NCBI RefSeq assembly: GCF_047314965.1 | Contig: NZ_JBLBVK010000015.1 | Coordinates: 1-27,345, forward strand | DNA: 27,345 nt | Direction: 5' to 3' | Origin: JAVJUV01 sp047314965 | GTDB lineage: Bacteria; Pseudomonadota; Alphaproteobacteria; Rhodobacterales; Rhodobacteraceae | Shown: positions 1 to 7,438 of the stretch, piece by piece | Layout: each line of letters opens with the position of its first letter | Numbering within the stretch: the first letter of the stretch is position 1 | Position numbers and translations under genes: made by a program | The notes under the pieces: generated by a model | The model's database searches: none | The model's input: the letters and a program-made list of their open reading frames with translations, nothing else | Told to the model about the DNA's origin: nothing

Positions 1-148
1 TGGGGATGATCAGGCGGAGCGGGGTGATCTCGGTTCCCAGCACCTTGGAGACCACCACGAAGGGCACCGCGATGATCGGTTGGAGAACGGCCACTGCGAC
101 GACAAACCAGAACGGGTGCCTATCGGCGAAACCGCGAATTGCATCCAT
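1..148 (-). CDS. CPBP-like membrane protein, N-terminal part (cut by window edge)
   Basis: A minus-strand reading frame opens with ATG at 148-146, preceded by a strong ribosome-binding site (GGAGGG, four bases from the start), and stays open to the window edge, giving 49 residues. The visible peptide starts MDAIRGFADRHPFW and continues with a hydrophobic stretch and a second hydrophobic segment near TPLRLIIP. This resembles the N-terminus of CPBP (Abi) intramembrane proteases, whose catalytic motifs would lie beyond the edge, so the family call is an inference. It is divergent from the TetR gene at 261, and a palindrome lies between the two starts, so it may be that repressor's target. Confidence 0.55.
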   Translation of the reverse strand, partial: MDAIRGFADRHPFWFVVAVAVLQPIIAVPFVVVSKVLGTEITPLRLIIP

Positions 149-178
149 CGGACCCTCCAATGCAGATGCTCTTTTTAT

Positions 179-196
179 AAACGATGCGTTTCGTTT
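179..196. promoter_or_regulatory. Palindromic operator candidate in the TetR/CPBP divergent gap
   Basis: AAACGA, six bases, then TCGTTT form a perfect 6-bp inverted repeat in the 112-bp gap between two divergent starts. Size and position fit a TetR-family operator that would control both the regulator and the gene on the left. Assignment to this regulator is an inference. Confidence 0.5.
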
Positions 197-260
197 CATT
201 ACTTGTCAAGATTTTCGAATTCGGCTTTACGGATGAGGCAGGTTCGGAGCAGACGGACAA

Positions 261-860
261 ATGAGCGACAAGAACAAGAACGGTGAAGGTCGCAGCGGTG
301 GTCGTCCACGCAGCGAGCGATCCAAAACCGCCATACTCGCAGCAGTTAGAAAGCTGCTGCTCAAAGACGGCTATTCGAACCTGACCATTGAGGCAGTGGC
401 GCAGGAGGCAGGTGTCAGCAAGGCAACCATCTACCGCTGGTGGAAGACCAAGGGTGAATTGGTTCTGGAAGCCGCGGAACAAGAGATCGCCATTGGTACG
501 GTCCCCGATACCGGAGATTCCAGGGCAGACATGGATGCCGCCATAGCTCAGCTCATAGACACGTTCACGCGCCCTCTGGCCTCCATCGTCATCTTCGCAG
601 CAATCACAACAGGTGGCAGTGATCCGAAGATGGCGCAGATCTTTCGTGACCGGTTCGTCTACCCCTGGCGTGTCTCGGCATTTGAAGCTCTGGAGCGCGC
701 GCGAGGAAGGGGTGAAATCTCGGCTGAAGACCTGCCCTTCTTACTCGATATGATCGTCGGCACCGTCTTTCAGCGCACCTTAGTGGTCAAAGTGCCGATA
801 ATCGAAGGGCTCAAAGAGAACTTGCTGGGGATAATTTTCGGCAGGGACAGGTCGATCTGA
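261..860 (+). CDS. TetR/AcrR-family transcriptional regulator
   Basis: The 199-residue product has a TetR N-terminal helix-turn-helix at about residues 22-68, with the family pattern TIEAVAQEAGVSKATIYRWW, preceded by a basic, Gly/Arg-rich arm. The rest is the variable helical ligand and dimerisation domain, of the type seen in AcrR/TetR_C-type regulators. Length is normal for the family. It would act in the cytoplasm as a dimeric repressor. Its neighbours on both sides encode CPBP-type membrane proteins, and a perfect palindrome sits 65 bp upstream of its start, so autoregulation and control of the divergent gene are likely. The ligand cannot be told from sequence. Confidence 0.85.
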   Translation: MSDKNKNGEGRSGGRPRSERSKTAILAAVRKLLLKDGYSNLTIEAVAQEAGVSKATIYRWWKTKGELVLEAAEQEIAIGTVPDTGDSRADMDAAIAQLIDTFTRPLASIVIFAAITTGGSDPKMAQIFRDRFVYPWRVSAFEALERARGRGEISAEDLPFLLDMIVGTVFQRTLVVKVPIIEGLKENLLGIIFGRDRSI

Positions 861-1000
861 AATCCCTCAGCAGCGACACGCCCTGCCCCGCCTGCGAATG
901 AGCGGGCAGCATGCGCCCAGACATCGTCGCAATACGGGGTTCGCGCCCGGTGACAGTCTGCACGCGACATAGTATGTCCTGTTGCGGAAGGGGGAAAGTC

Positions 1001-1816
1001 ATGCAGGACGAGCGTTCGCTACTGAACTACTTTGCTCTGACTTTCGTCATTTCCTGGCTGGTTTTCATCCCGACCTTTCTAACGTGGATTGGGATTTCGA
1101 CGCCGATTGGCGGTGACGGATACAATGGGTTCGCAAGCTTCTTTTCTACGTTTGGCCCACCGATCGCCGCGCTCATCCTGCTTGGCCGAATTGGCGGTTG
1201 GCGGATGGCCTGGGCCTTAATCAAGAGCGGGTTCGACTTTCGCACGAATCCATTTGTCCTCGCCGCTGCATTTCTTCTGCCAATCGCGCTTGCATGGGTG
1301 GCGGTGGCACTAGTTTCTGCGACTGGAATTGACGAACTACCCGGAAGCATGGTTCCCCCAGACTTGGGATATCCGGCTATTATTTGGCTGATTCCAGCCT
1401 TTCTTTCGATGATGATCTTCGGCGGTGGCCAAGAGGAATTTGGTTGGCGCGGTTACGCTCAGCGTCCTATGCAATCGCGATTTGGCTTCGTTTTGGGAAG
1501 TCTTTTGCTAGGGGCGATTTGGGGTCTATGGCATTTGCCTCTTTGGATCATCCCCGGAGACCCGCACATCTACATACCTTTCTTGGTATTCGTAATTTTC
1601 ACGATGGCGTTCTCGCTTCAAATGCTGTGGCTGTTTGAACTCTCCGGCTACAAGCTTTCGGTTCCATGGATCATGCACGGCGTGCAAAACACTGTGCTTG
1701 TGGTCCTACCGGTCTACCGCCTCGATACCGAGGGCCCGCAGTCAGGGCTTTATGTCTATGTCGGCTTGAACATCGGTGTCGCCGCATTGGTCGCATTGTT
1801 TAGGAAGCGAGGCTGA
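1001..1816 (+). CDS. CPBP-family intramembrane metalloprotease (Abi/CAAX-like)
   Basis: The 271-residue protein has many membrane segments and the three CPBP motifs: E145-E146 with R150 in GQEEFGWRGY, H178 in WGLWHLPLW, and H226/N230 in HGVQN. These residues form the presumed metal/proteolytic site inside the membrane. I chose the ATG at 1001 because GGGGGAAAG lies just upstream; an upstream in-frame ATG at 911 adds 30 non-conserved residues. CPBP proteins in bacteria process membrane peptides or take part in bacteriocin self-immunity; the substrate here is unknown. It lies 140 bp after the TetR gene on the same strand, so it could be co-transcribed or have its own promoter. Confidence 0.85.
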   Translation: MQDERSLLNYFALTFVISWLVFIPTFLTWIGISTPIGGDGYNGFASFFSTFGPPIAALILLGRIGGWRMAWALIKSGFDFRTNPFVLAAAFLLPIALAWVAVALVSATGIDELPGSMVPPDLGYPAIIWLIPAFLSMMIFGGGQEEFGWRGYAQRPMQSRFGFVLGSLLLGAIWGLWHLPLWIIPGDPHIYIPFLVFVIFTMAFSLQMLWLFELSGYKLSVPWIMHGVQNTVLVVLPVYRLDTEGPQSGLYVYVGLNIGVAALVALFRKRG

Positions 1817-2024
1817 CGAGCGTCCCACCAATGCTGCCGCTCCTACGAGGGCCCTTTAGGTCCGCTTGGTCCGCAACTGAGACATTGGCGTACACCCGAG
1901 CGAAAGGCAGCTTTCGCGCTCTTGCTGCAGCCGCACAAGCATGTCTGCATTGGGGATCAAAGCAGACACTCGACATCAGCCAAGCGAGTGTTTTCTGATT
2001 AAGAACCTGATTTTGTTAAAGAAC

Positions 2025-2069
2025 TGGTGCCGCTGAAGGGACTCGAACCCCCGACCCCATCATTACGAA
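2025..2069 (-). tRNA. tRNA-Thr(CGT) 3' half, probable att site (truncated)
   Basis: Read on the minus strand this is TTCGTAA (anticodon loop, anticodon CGT at 2067-2065), TGATG (3' anticodon stem), a 5-base variable loop, the T arm with TTCGAGT, the 3' acceptor strand CAGCGGC, and ACCA. The 5' half is missing: sequence beyond 2069 has no D arm or matching acceptor strand. Identity starting in the anticodon loop and running to the CCA end is the usual footprint of tyrosine-recombinase integration. The orientation puts the inserted DNA on the right (higher coordinates), with the intact tRNA expected at the far end. No second copy occurs in this window. Confidence 0.7.
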
Positions 2070-2290
2070 TTTTGCCGTCCATGTTTTGGACGCAGCCCGA
2101 TAGCACAGCCTAGTACCGGATAACCCCCTATGATTGCTTGTCTATTTTCAAGAGGCTTCTTGGACGGTGTCGGACCAGGCCAGAGAACGTTTGACGTACA
2201 TTCCCTACTAATCCCCTACTAACGGCGCTTTGCGCTCGACGGCATTACGCCGTTGCCAAATCAAACCCCGTAAACACAGCAAACCCTGGG

Positions 2291-2400
2291 TACCCCACCC
2301 CATCAACGGGTTTCGAACCGCCGACAGGGCAAGCCCCCTCGGTCCAGGGCCGATGGCGAGCCAATTTGATCTTTTTTGAGCCACAGCCGAGTGACCGCTT
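2291..2400. repeat. Dispersed intergenic repeat, copy 1
   Basis: About 110 bp matching 15306-15419. Shared blocks include ACCCCACCCCATCAACGGG, CGGTCCAGG, GCGAGCC, TTTGATC and, at the right end, GCCGAGTGACCGCTT with one mismatch. It ends 45 bp from the stop of the DUF1772 gene. A partial third copy is at 11162-11263. Confidence 0.7.
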
Positions 2401-2444
2401 TGCGAGAAGACCCATCGAATAGGAACGCCTCCTATCCGCCTGTC

Positions 2445-2915
2445 TCAGACAATCTGTGCGGCTGTCAGCCAGCAAAGTGCCGCTAGCGCCGAAGAGACGG
2501 TTCTTGCGTGGTTCAGCCGAGTCCATCTCTGTGCATAGCGCGGCCAGTAACTTGCGGTTTCGCGTGTCTGACCGTCCATTGCTTCGAGGCGCGTATTCAT
2601 CGGAACATTGCCCATGCCGGTCACGGCAAATACACCGATCAGATAGGCAACAACTCCTGCCAAAGTCAGCGCGCGTGCCGCGCCTTCAAACTGCCAGAGC
2701 GCCAAGAGACCGAGAAATCCTGACACTGGCGCTAACCCAATAAGCAGCACCATAAAGACCGACCGATAGACCGTTCGGTTCAGCCCCACCATGCCTGCCG
2801 CCCCTTGGTTTGCAGGGGCCTGTGCCAGCCCCCGCATGATGAAGTCGGAAAAGCCAAGGAACACCCCGGCAACCAGTGCCACGGCAAGTCCAGCGATCAT
2901 CAATATCCATTCCAT
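2445..2915 (-). CDS. DUF1772 (anthrone oxygenase-like) membrane protein
   Basis: The 156-residue product has four predicted membrane segments (about residues 4-25, 53-75, 83-105 and the C-terminus). It carries the DUF1772 signature: MNTRLEA around residue 105 followed by W..Y...W..LNHART. This family is related to fungal anthrone oxygenases, but bacterial members have no established reaction. It starts 12 bp after the NAD(P)-binding gene and is clearly in the same operon, under the divergent TetR regulator. Such DUF1772, NmrA-like and TetR triplets suggest a small inducible oxidoreductase unit responding to an organic compound; that is inference. Confidence 0.8.
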   Translation of the reverse strand: MEWILMIAGLAVALVAGVFLGFSDFIMRGLAQAPANQGAAGMVGLNRTVYRSVFMVLLIGLAPVSGFLGLLALWQFEGAARALTLAGVVAYLIGVFAVTGMGNVPMNTRLEAMDGQTRETASYWPRYAQRWTRLNHARTVSSALAALCWLTAAQIV

Positions 2916-2927
2916 GGTTCTTGCTCC

Positions 2928-3557
2928 TCAGCTCGACAGACCAACGGCGCGGCCGATGTACTGACGATCGGACAGCTGGCTTGTCAGGAAACGGGCCAAC
3001 TCACTGCGGGCGATCTTCAGATCAAGGCCACGTGCCGTATTCGGAACATCCTCAATCGCCGGGCGTGCGGTGGCCTTGTCGGTGAAGGCACCAGGGCGGA
3101 CAATGGTCCAGTCCAGGCCACTCGCCTCGACCAATTGCTCCTGCAACTCGTGATCGCGGAAAACAGGGGCCAGCAGGGCGCCGAACATCACGCGCTTCCA
3201 CCAGAAGTTCAGCGTGGGCCAGCTATCACGAGCACCCAAAGTCGATTGCGCAATCAGACGACGGACCCCATGGGTCTGCATAGCCTTGATGACGTTCATC
3301 GTACCTTGCGAACGAATTTTGCTCTTGCGCGACATCCCTGCGCCAAGGGTCACGACGACCGCCTCATGCCCTGCGACCGCGTCTGTCACGTCAGAGAGCT
3401 TCATCGCGTCGCCAGCGACGAGGCGCAGCTTGGGGTCGTTCAGGTTCAGTCTCTGGGGCGAACGGGCAAAGGCCGTGACAGTGTGGCCAGCCTTCAGCAG
3501 GCTTTTGACAGCGAGACGTCCAACGGTCCCTGTGGCGCCAAATACGATGACTTTCAT
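2928..3557 (-). CDS. NAD(P)-binding NmrA/SDR-like oxidoreductase
   Basis: The 209-residue protein begins MKVIVFGATGTVGR, the glycine-rich dinucleotide-binding loop (GxxGxxG at residues 7-13). It continues with the pattern of atypical short-chain dehydrogenases or NmrA-like proteins: a conserved LVAGDAMK segment and LDWTIVRPGAF near residue 143. The start at 3557 is set by AAGGAGA just upstream; an earlier ATG at 3590 would overlap the operator region. It is first in a two-gene operon with the DUF1772 protein and is divergent from the TetR gene, with three palindromes in the 87-bp gap. A flavin or NAD(P)H reductase role is plausible; substrate unknown. Confidence 0.85.
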   Translation of the reverse strand: MKVIVFGATGTVGRLAVKSLLKAGHTVTAFARSPQRLNLNDPKLRLVAGDAMKLSDVTDAVAGHEAVVVTLGAGMSRKSKIRSQGTMNVIKAMQTHGVRRLIAQSTLGARDSWPTLNFWWKRVMFGALLAPVFRDHELQEQLVEASGLDWTIVRPGAFTDKATARPAIEDVPNTARGLDLKIARSELARFLTSQLSDRQYIGRAVGLSS

Positions 3558-3594
3558 TTGGATTCTCCTTTCTAGGTTGATACCGGCCATTCAC

Positions 3595-3651
3595 TTGACA
3601 CGGTGTAAAGTTGACATGGTGTCAATAAAGGGTAACTTGACACGATGTCAA
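3595..3651. promoter_or_regulatory. Three tandem TetR-type operators; the last covers the regulator's start codon
   Basis: Three 15-bp sites share the form TTGACAnnnTGTCAA: 3595-3609 (degenerate right arm), 3611-3625 (TTGACATGGTGTCAA, perfect arms) and 3637-3651 (TTGACACGATGTCAA, perfect arms). The regulator's ATG (3645-3647) is inside the third site. Centre-to-centre distances are 16 and 26 bp. They fill the divergent gap, so one regulator could shut off both directions. Confidence 0.8.
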
Positions 3652-4232
3652 GAAATTCATCCGATACCCGCGCCCGTATCCTCGATTGCACTTGGAACCT
3701 ATTGGAATCCGGGGATAAAAAGGTTCGTATGTCCGATATCGCCAAAGCGGCGGGCATCACTCGCCAGGCGCTATACCTGCATTTTCCGACGCGAGCAGAG
3801 CTACTTGTGGCCGCGACTCGTCACATTGATTCCGTCAAGAACGTGGATGCGCGTCTGGCCGACAGCAGGGCTGCAACTTCTGGCAGGGAACGGCTTGTGG
3901 CCTTCATCAGCGCATGGGGCGGCTACATTCCCGAAATCCACGGCATGTCCGTCGCACTTCGCGCCATGCAAGACAGTGATGCGGAGGCCGCAGCAGCATG
4001 GGATGACCGGATGCAAGCGGTCCGGCATGGGTGCGCCACCGCAGTTCAGGCTTTGGCAGCGGACAAGGTGCTAAAAGAGGATCTGAATGAGGAAGTTGCA
4101 ACCGATCTGCTTTGGACGCTTTTGTCGGTTGAAAACTGGGAACACTTGGTTCGCGACTGTGGCTGGTCGCAATCAGATTATGAGAGCCGGATCACAGGGC
4201 TTGCTGAGGCAGCGCTTCTGGCGACGCCATGA
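3645..4232 (+). CDS. TetR-family transcriptional regulator
   Basis: The 195-residue protein has the TetR helix-turn-helix at about residues 8-55 (MSDIAKAAGITRQALYLHFP), followed by a helical regulatory domain. The start ATG lies within a perfect 15-bp palindrome of the same sequence as two sites upstream. There is no close Shine-Dalgarno (AAAGGG is 12 bp away), and the next in-frame Met is inside the DNA-binding domain, so this start is the only sensible one. The regulator probably represses its own gene and the divergent NmrA-like/DUF1772 operon. Ligand unknown. Confidence 0.85.
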   Translation: MSRNSSDTRARILDCTWNLLESGDKKVRMSDIAKAAGITRQALYLHFPTRAELLVAATRHIDSVKNVDARLADSRAATSGRERLVAFISAWGGYIPEIHGMSVALRAMQDSDAEAAAAWDDRMQAVRHGCATAVQALAADKVLKEDLNEEVATDLLWTLLSVENWEHLVRDCGWSQSDYESRITGLAEAALLATP

Positions 4233-4497
4233 AAGGCCTTTAGTATCCGCAAAGCTGTCGTTCATCACGCTATTAGGACACCCCAGAGCCCTTGGCTAAC
4301 CTAACGTTATTCTGCTCGTAACGTACTGATAAGAAGTATATAAATCTAATTCCTTGATGTCGCTGACCCAGCGCTCGAGAAGCCGTAAAGCAATCGGATG
4401 AAACTTTCATTTGTAAGATGTCCGCCTCTGGAAAGCTGAATTCACCAAGCAGTAGGAGACGCAAGCGCCAGTTAGTGCAGAAAATTTCCTCTCATGC
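4233..4497. other. Gene-free stretch upstream of the copper operon promoter
   Basis: The gap between the TetR stop and copA is 335 bp; apart from the CueR-type promoter at its right end (4498-4528) I see nothing. It is more A+T-rich than its flanks. Confidence 0.5.
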
Positions 4498-4528
4498 TTG
4501 ACCTTCCAATCGTTGGAACCCTTATCTC
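4498..4528 (+). promoter_or_regulatory. CueR-type promoter/operator of copA
   Basis: A -35-like TTGACC (4498-4503) and a -10-like TTATCT/TATCTC (4522-4528) are separated by 18-19 bp, the over-long spacer typical of MerR-family promoters. The spacer contains a perfect dyad, TTCCAA-TCG-TTGGAA (4504-4518). It sits 40 bp upstream of copA, and cueR is in the same operon, so copper-dependent activation is the expected mode. Confidence 0.8.
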
Positions 4529-4567
4529 GGCATGTGAGCACTGATTCGAAGACGAGAGGAATAAGCT

Positions 4568-7096
4568 ATGAATGCTCACACATACACCACTCGGCTCACG
4601 GCCGAGACGATACAAATTCCGATCGAAGGCATGACCTGTGCCTCTTGCGTGGGCCGGGTAGAGAAGGCCTTGCTGGCGGTGCCGGGCGTGGTGTCCGCGA
4701 GCGTCAACCTCGCGACAGAACGTGCCGAGGTCCGGGTCTCAGACCCTTCTGTCCGGACTGACCTGATCCTTGCGGTCGAAGCTACGGGCTACGCCGTTCC
4801 TGGTAAAGTAACCGAACTTTCCATCGATGGCATGACCTGCGCATCTTGCGTTGGCCGGGCAGAGCGCGCGCTTCGGGCCGTTCCTGGTGTCACTTCTGCC
4901 AACGTGAACCTCGCGACAGAGCAGGCGATGGTGGTGGGCACCGCCGATGTCGCCGCACTGATCGCCGCCGTGGCCGAGACCGGCTACACCGCGCGTGAAG
5001 TCGCGCAAGATTCCGGCGAGGACGAGGCCAAAGCTGCTCGCAAGGATGCCGAGCAGGCGCTTCTAAAGCGCGATCTCGGGCTGGCGGCTGCCTTCGCGCT
5101 GCCGGTCTTCGTGATCGAGATGGGTAGTCATGTCATTCCGGGCATGCATGCCTTGGTCGGCTCCACGATCGGGCATCAGGCAAGCTGGCTCCTGCAGTTC
5201 GCGCTGACGACCTTCGTCCTCGCAGCGCCTGGTATGCGCTTCTACACAAAAGGCATCCCAGCGCTTCTGCGTGGTGCCCCTGATATGAACAGCCTCGTCG
5301 CAGTTGGTACCCTCGCCGCCTATCTCTACTCGGTCGTGGCTACTTTTTCGCCGGGCGTGCTGCCGGAAGGCACAGTCAATGTCTACTACGAGGCCGCAGC
5401 GGTGATCGTCACACTTATCCTGCTGGGCCGGTATCTCGAGGCACGCGCCAAGGGCCGTACCTCCGAGGCCATCAAGCGATTGGTCGGGCTTCAGGCCAAA
5501 ACGGCGCGCGTGCGCCGCGATGGATCAGTCGTGGAAGTCCCGGTGGCCGAGGTCGCTCCTGACGACATCGTCGAGGTGCGCCCCGGTGACCGCCTGCCGG
5601 TCGATGGCGAAGTCATCGAAGGCGAGAGCTATGTCGACGAGTCGATGATCACCGGCGAGCCAGTCCCGGTTGCAAAGAGTGCCGGCGCGGAGGTTGTCGG
5701 TGGCACCATTAACCAGAACGGCGCGCTGACCTTCCGCGCAACTGCGGTGGGCGGCGACACTATGCTGTCGCAGATCATCCGCATGGTGGAGGCGGCGCAG
5801 GGCTCCAAGCTACCGATCCAGGCGCTGGTCGACCGCGTGACAATGTGGTTCGTCCCGGCGGTGATGACACTGGCAGCGCTGACCTTCGGCGTCTGGCTGA
5901 TCTGGGGGCCCGATCCGGCACTCACCTTCGGCCTCGTCAATGCGGTCGCAGTTCTGATCATCGCATGCCCCTGTGCCATGGGCCTCGCGACACCCACCTC
6001 GATCATGGTGGGTACGGGCCGGGGGGCCGAGATGGGCGTGCTGTTCCGTAAGGGCGAGGCGCTGCAGCTTCTGAAGGAGACCCGCGTGATCGCGCTCGAC
6101 AAGACCGGGACGCTGACCGAGGGCAAGCCTGCCCTGACCGATCTCGACCTTGCCGAAGGCTTCGATCGCGCCGAGGTTCTGGCCCGCGTGGCTGCCGTCG
6201 AGGCACGCTCCGAGCACCCGATTGCCCGGGCGATCGTCGAGGCCGCAGAGGCCGAGGGGCTCGAACGTCCGACCATCGAGGGCTTCGTCTCGGTGACGGG
6301 CTACGGCGTGGAAGCCACCGTCGGCGATCAGCGTGTCCAGATCGGGGCCGACCGCTTCATGCAAAAACTGGGCCTCGACACCGCGGCCTTCACCGAGACG
6401 GCGGAGCGCCTGGGCGACGAGGGCAAGTCACCGCTTTACGCCGCCATCGACGGCAAACTTGCGGCCATCATCGCCGTAGCCGACCCGATCAAGGCATCGA
6501 CGCCCATGGCCATCGCCGCCCTGCATGCCCTCGGACTGAAGGTCGCGATGATCACCGGCGACAACGCCCGCACGGCACAGGCCATCGCCCGCCGGCTCGG
6601 CATTGACGAGGTCGTGGCCGAGGTCCTGCCCGACGGCAAGGTCGATGCCGTGACGCGCCTGAAGGCCCTGGGACGGCTGGCCTACGTGGGCGACGGCATC
6701 AACGACGCGCCGGCGCTGGCGGAGGCCGATGTGGGCCTTGCCATCGGCACCGGCACGGATGTGGCCATCGAGGCGGCAGACGTGGTGCTGATGTCGGGCA
6801 GCCTCAAGGGCGTCCCCAACGCGATCGCGCTCAGCCAGGCGACCATCGGGAACATTCGGCAGAACTTGTTCTGGGCCTTCGCCTACAACACGGCGCTGAT
6901 CCCGGTGGCGGCAGGCGTCCTCTATCCGGCTTTCGGCATCCTGTTGTCGCCGGTCTTTGCCGCCGGGGCCATGGCGCTTTCCAGCGTCTTCGTTCTTGGC
7001 AACGCGCTGCGGCTTAAGCGGTTCGCAACGCCGTCACCAACGGATATCCCGGCAAGCCACCCGGTTCGCACACCGGCGGCAATCCCGGCGGAATGA
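4568..7096 (+). CDS. copA: Cu(+)-exporting P1B-1-type ATPase CopA
   Basis: The 842-residue protein pumps Cu+ (or Ag+) out of the cytoplasm using ATP. Two N-terminal HMA domains each carry GMTCASC (C24/C27 and C91/C94). The membrane CPC motif is C467-P-C469, and the phosphorylated aspartate is D511 in DKTGT. TGDN and GDGINDAPAL mark the nucleotide and hinge regions. YN in the seventh helix (AFAYNTALIP) and MxxSS in the eighth (MALSSVFVLGNA) are the P1B-1 copper signature. The start has a good RBS (GAGAGGAA). It is the first gene of an operon with a glutaredoxin-like protein, cueR, a CDF transporter and a DJ-1-family protein. Length is usual for two-HMA CopA proteins. Confidence 0.97.
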   Translation: MNAHTYTTRLTAETIQIPIEGMTCASCVGRVEKALLAVPGVVSASVNLATERAEVRVSDPSVRTDLILAVEATGYAVPGKVTELSIDGMTCASCVGRAERALRAVPGVTSANVNLATEQAMVVGTADVAALIAAVAETGYTAREVAQDSGEDEAKAARKDAEQALLKRDLGLAAAFALPVFVIEMGSHVIPGMHALVGSTIGHQASWLLQFALTTFVLAAPGMRFYTKGIPALLRGAPDMNSLVAVGTLAAYLYSVVATFSPGVLPEGTVNVYYEAAAVIVTLILLGRYLEARAKGRTSEAIKRLVGLQAKTARVRRDGSVVEVPVAEVAPDDIVEVRPGDRLPVDGEVIEGESYVDESMITGEPVPVAKSAGAEVVGGTINQNGALTFRATAVGGDTMLSQIIRMVEAAQGSKLPIQALVDRVTMWFVPAVMTLAALTFGVWLIWGPDPALTFGLVNAVAVLIIACPCAMGLATPTSIMVGTGRGAEMGVLFRKGEALQLLKETRVIALDKTGTLTEGKPALTDLDLAEGFDRAEVLARVAAVEARSEHPIARAIVEAAEAEGLERPTIEGFVSVTGYGVEATVGDQRVQIGADRFMQKLGLDTAAFTETAERLGDEGKSPLYAAIDGKLAAIIAVADPIKASTPMAIAALHALGLKVAMITGDNARTAQAIARRLGIDEVVAEVLPDGKVDAVTRLKALGRLAYVGDGINDAPALAEADVGLAIGTGTDVAIEAADVVLMSGSLKGVPNAIALSQATIGNIRQNLFWAFAYNTALIPVAAGVLYPAFGILLSPVFAAGAMALSSVFVLGNALRLKRFATPSPTDIPASHPVRTPAAIPAE

Positions 7097-7104
7097 CCAC
7101 GCGT

Positions 7105-7128
7105 GCCCGGGCCGTTCAGGGCCTGGGC
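7105..7128 (+). promoter_or_regulatory. GC-rich hairpin between copA and the glutaredoxin gene
   Basis: GCCCGGGCC and GGCCTGGGC can pair over nine positions with one mismatch around a six-base loop. No T-run follows, so it is more likely an mRNA processing or stability element inside the operon than a terminator. Confidence 0.4.
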
Positions 7129-7159
7129 CCTCGCCAAAACAGACAGAAGGAATTGATCA

Positions 7160-7438
7160 ATGAATCCGCAAACCAGGAACACCGGCGACTTCATCATCTA
7201 CACCACCCCGACCTGTCCCGACTGCCGCCAACTCAAGTCGTGGCTTCAACAAGCGGGCGTCGCGTTCGAGGAACGCGATCTAAGCGATCCCGAGATCATG
7301 GAAGAGGCGAAAGCGCGGTACGGCGTGCGCGTCGCGCCGATCGCCGTGATCGGAGACTGGTTCACCTATGGAACCTTCGCCGACCAGAAGCCGAGGATCG
7401 CGGACACCCTTAAACTGCACGAGGAGGCACGGACATGA
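7160..7438 (+). CDS. Glutaredoxin/thioredoxin-fold protein with CPDC motif
   Basis: The 92-residue protein has the redox motif CPDC (C19 and C22) after a beta-strand (FIIYTTPTCPDC), then a cis-proline-type VAPIAVIGDW segment near residue 56, as in NrdH/glutaredoxin-like proteins. There is no signal peptide, so it is cytoplasmic. Its stop overlaps the cueR start by four bases (ATGA), which implies translational coupling. In a copper operon a thiol redox protein could repair copper-oxidised thiols or hand copper to partners; that role is inferred. Confidence 0.85.
   Translation: MNPQTRNTGDFIIYTTPTCPDCRQLKSWLQQAGVAFEERDLSDPEIMEEAKARYGVRVAPIAVIGDWFTYGTFADQKPRIADTLKLHEEART

Larger units (their letters stand above)
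1817..2444. other. 628-bp gene-free stretch: island boundary with tRNA fragment and repeat
   Basis: No convincing gene is present. It holds a tRNA-Thr 3' half (2025-2069), a stretch with the short direct repeat CCCTACTAA near 2205-2221, and copy 1 of a dispersed repeat (2291-2400). No integrase could be read in any frame. Confidence 0.6.

Noticed and set aside
2025..2100. A complete tRNA gene at this site
   Set aside because: Only the 3' half from the anticodon loop to CCA is present; no D arm or 5' acceptor strand could be found to the right.
2245..2526. A 93-residue minus-strand frame over repeat copy 1
   Set aside because: Its C-terminal half is a translation of the dispersed repeat and its N-terminal half overlaps the DUF1772 gene end; not a protein.
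2805..4074. Long plus-strand frames (256 and 286 residues) across the NmrA-like gene and into the second TetR gene
   Set aside because: Both are shadows of well-supported genes in other frames, with no recognisable domains and with composition unlike a real protein.
5629..6276. A 215-residue open frame on the minus strand inside copA
   Set aside because: It is antisense to the conserved copA catalytic core, is Ser/Ala/Arg-biased as expected from codon mirror effects in high G+C DNA, and has no domain or RBS.
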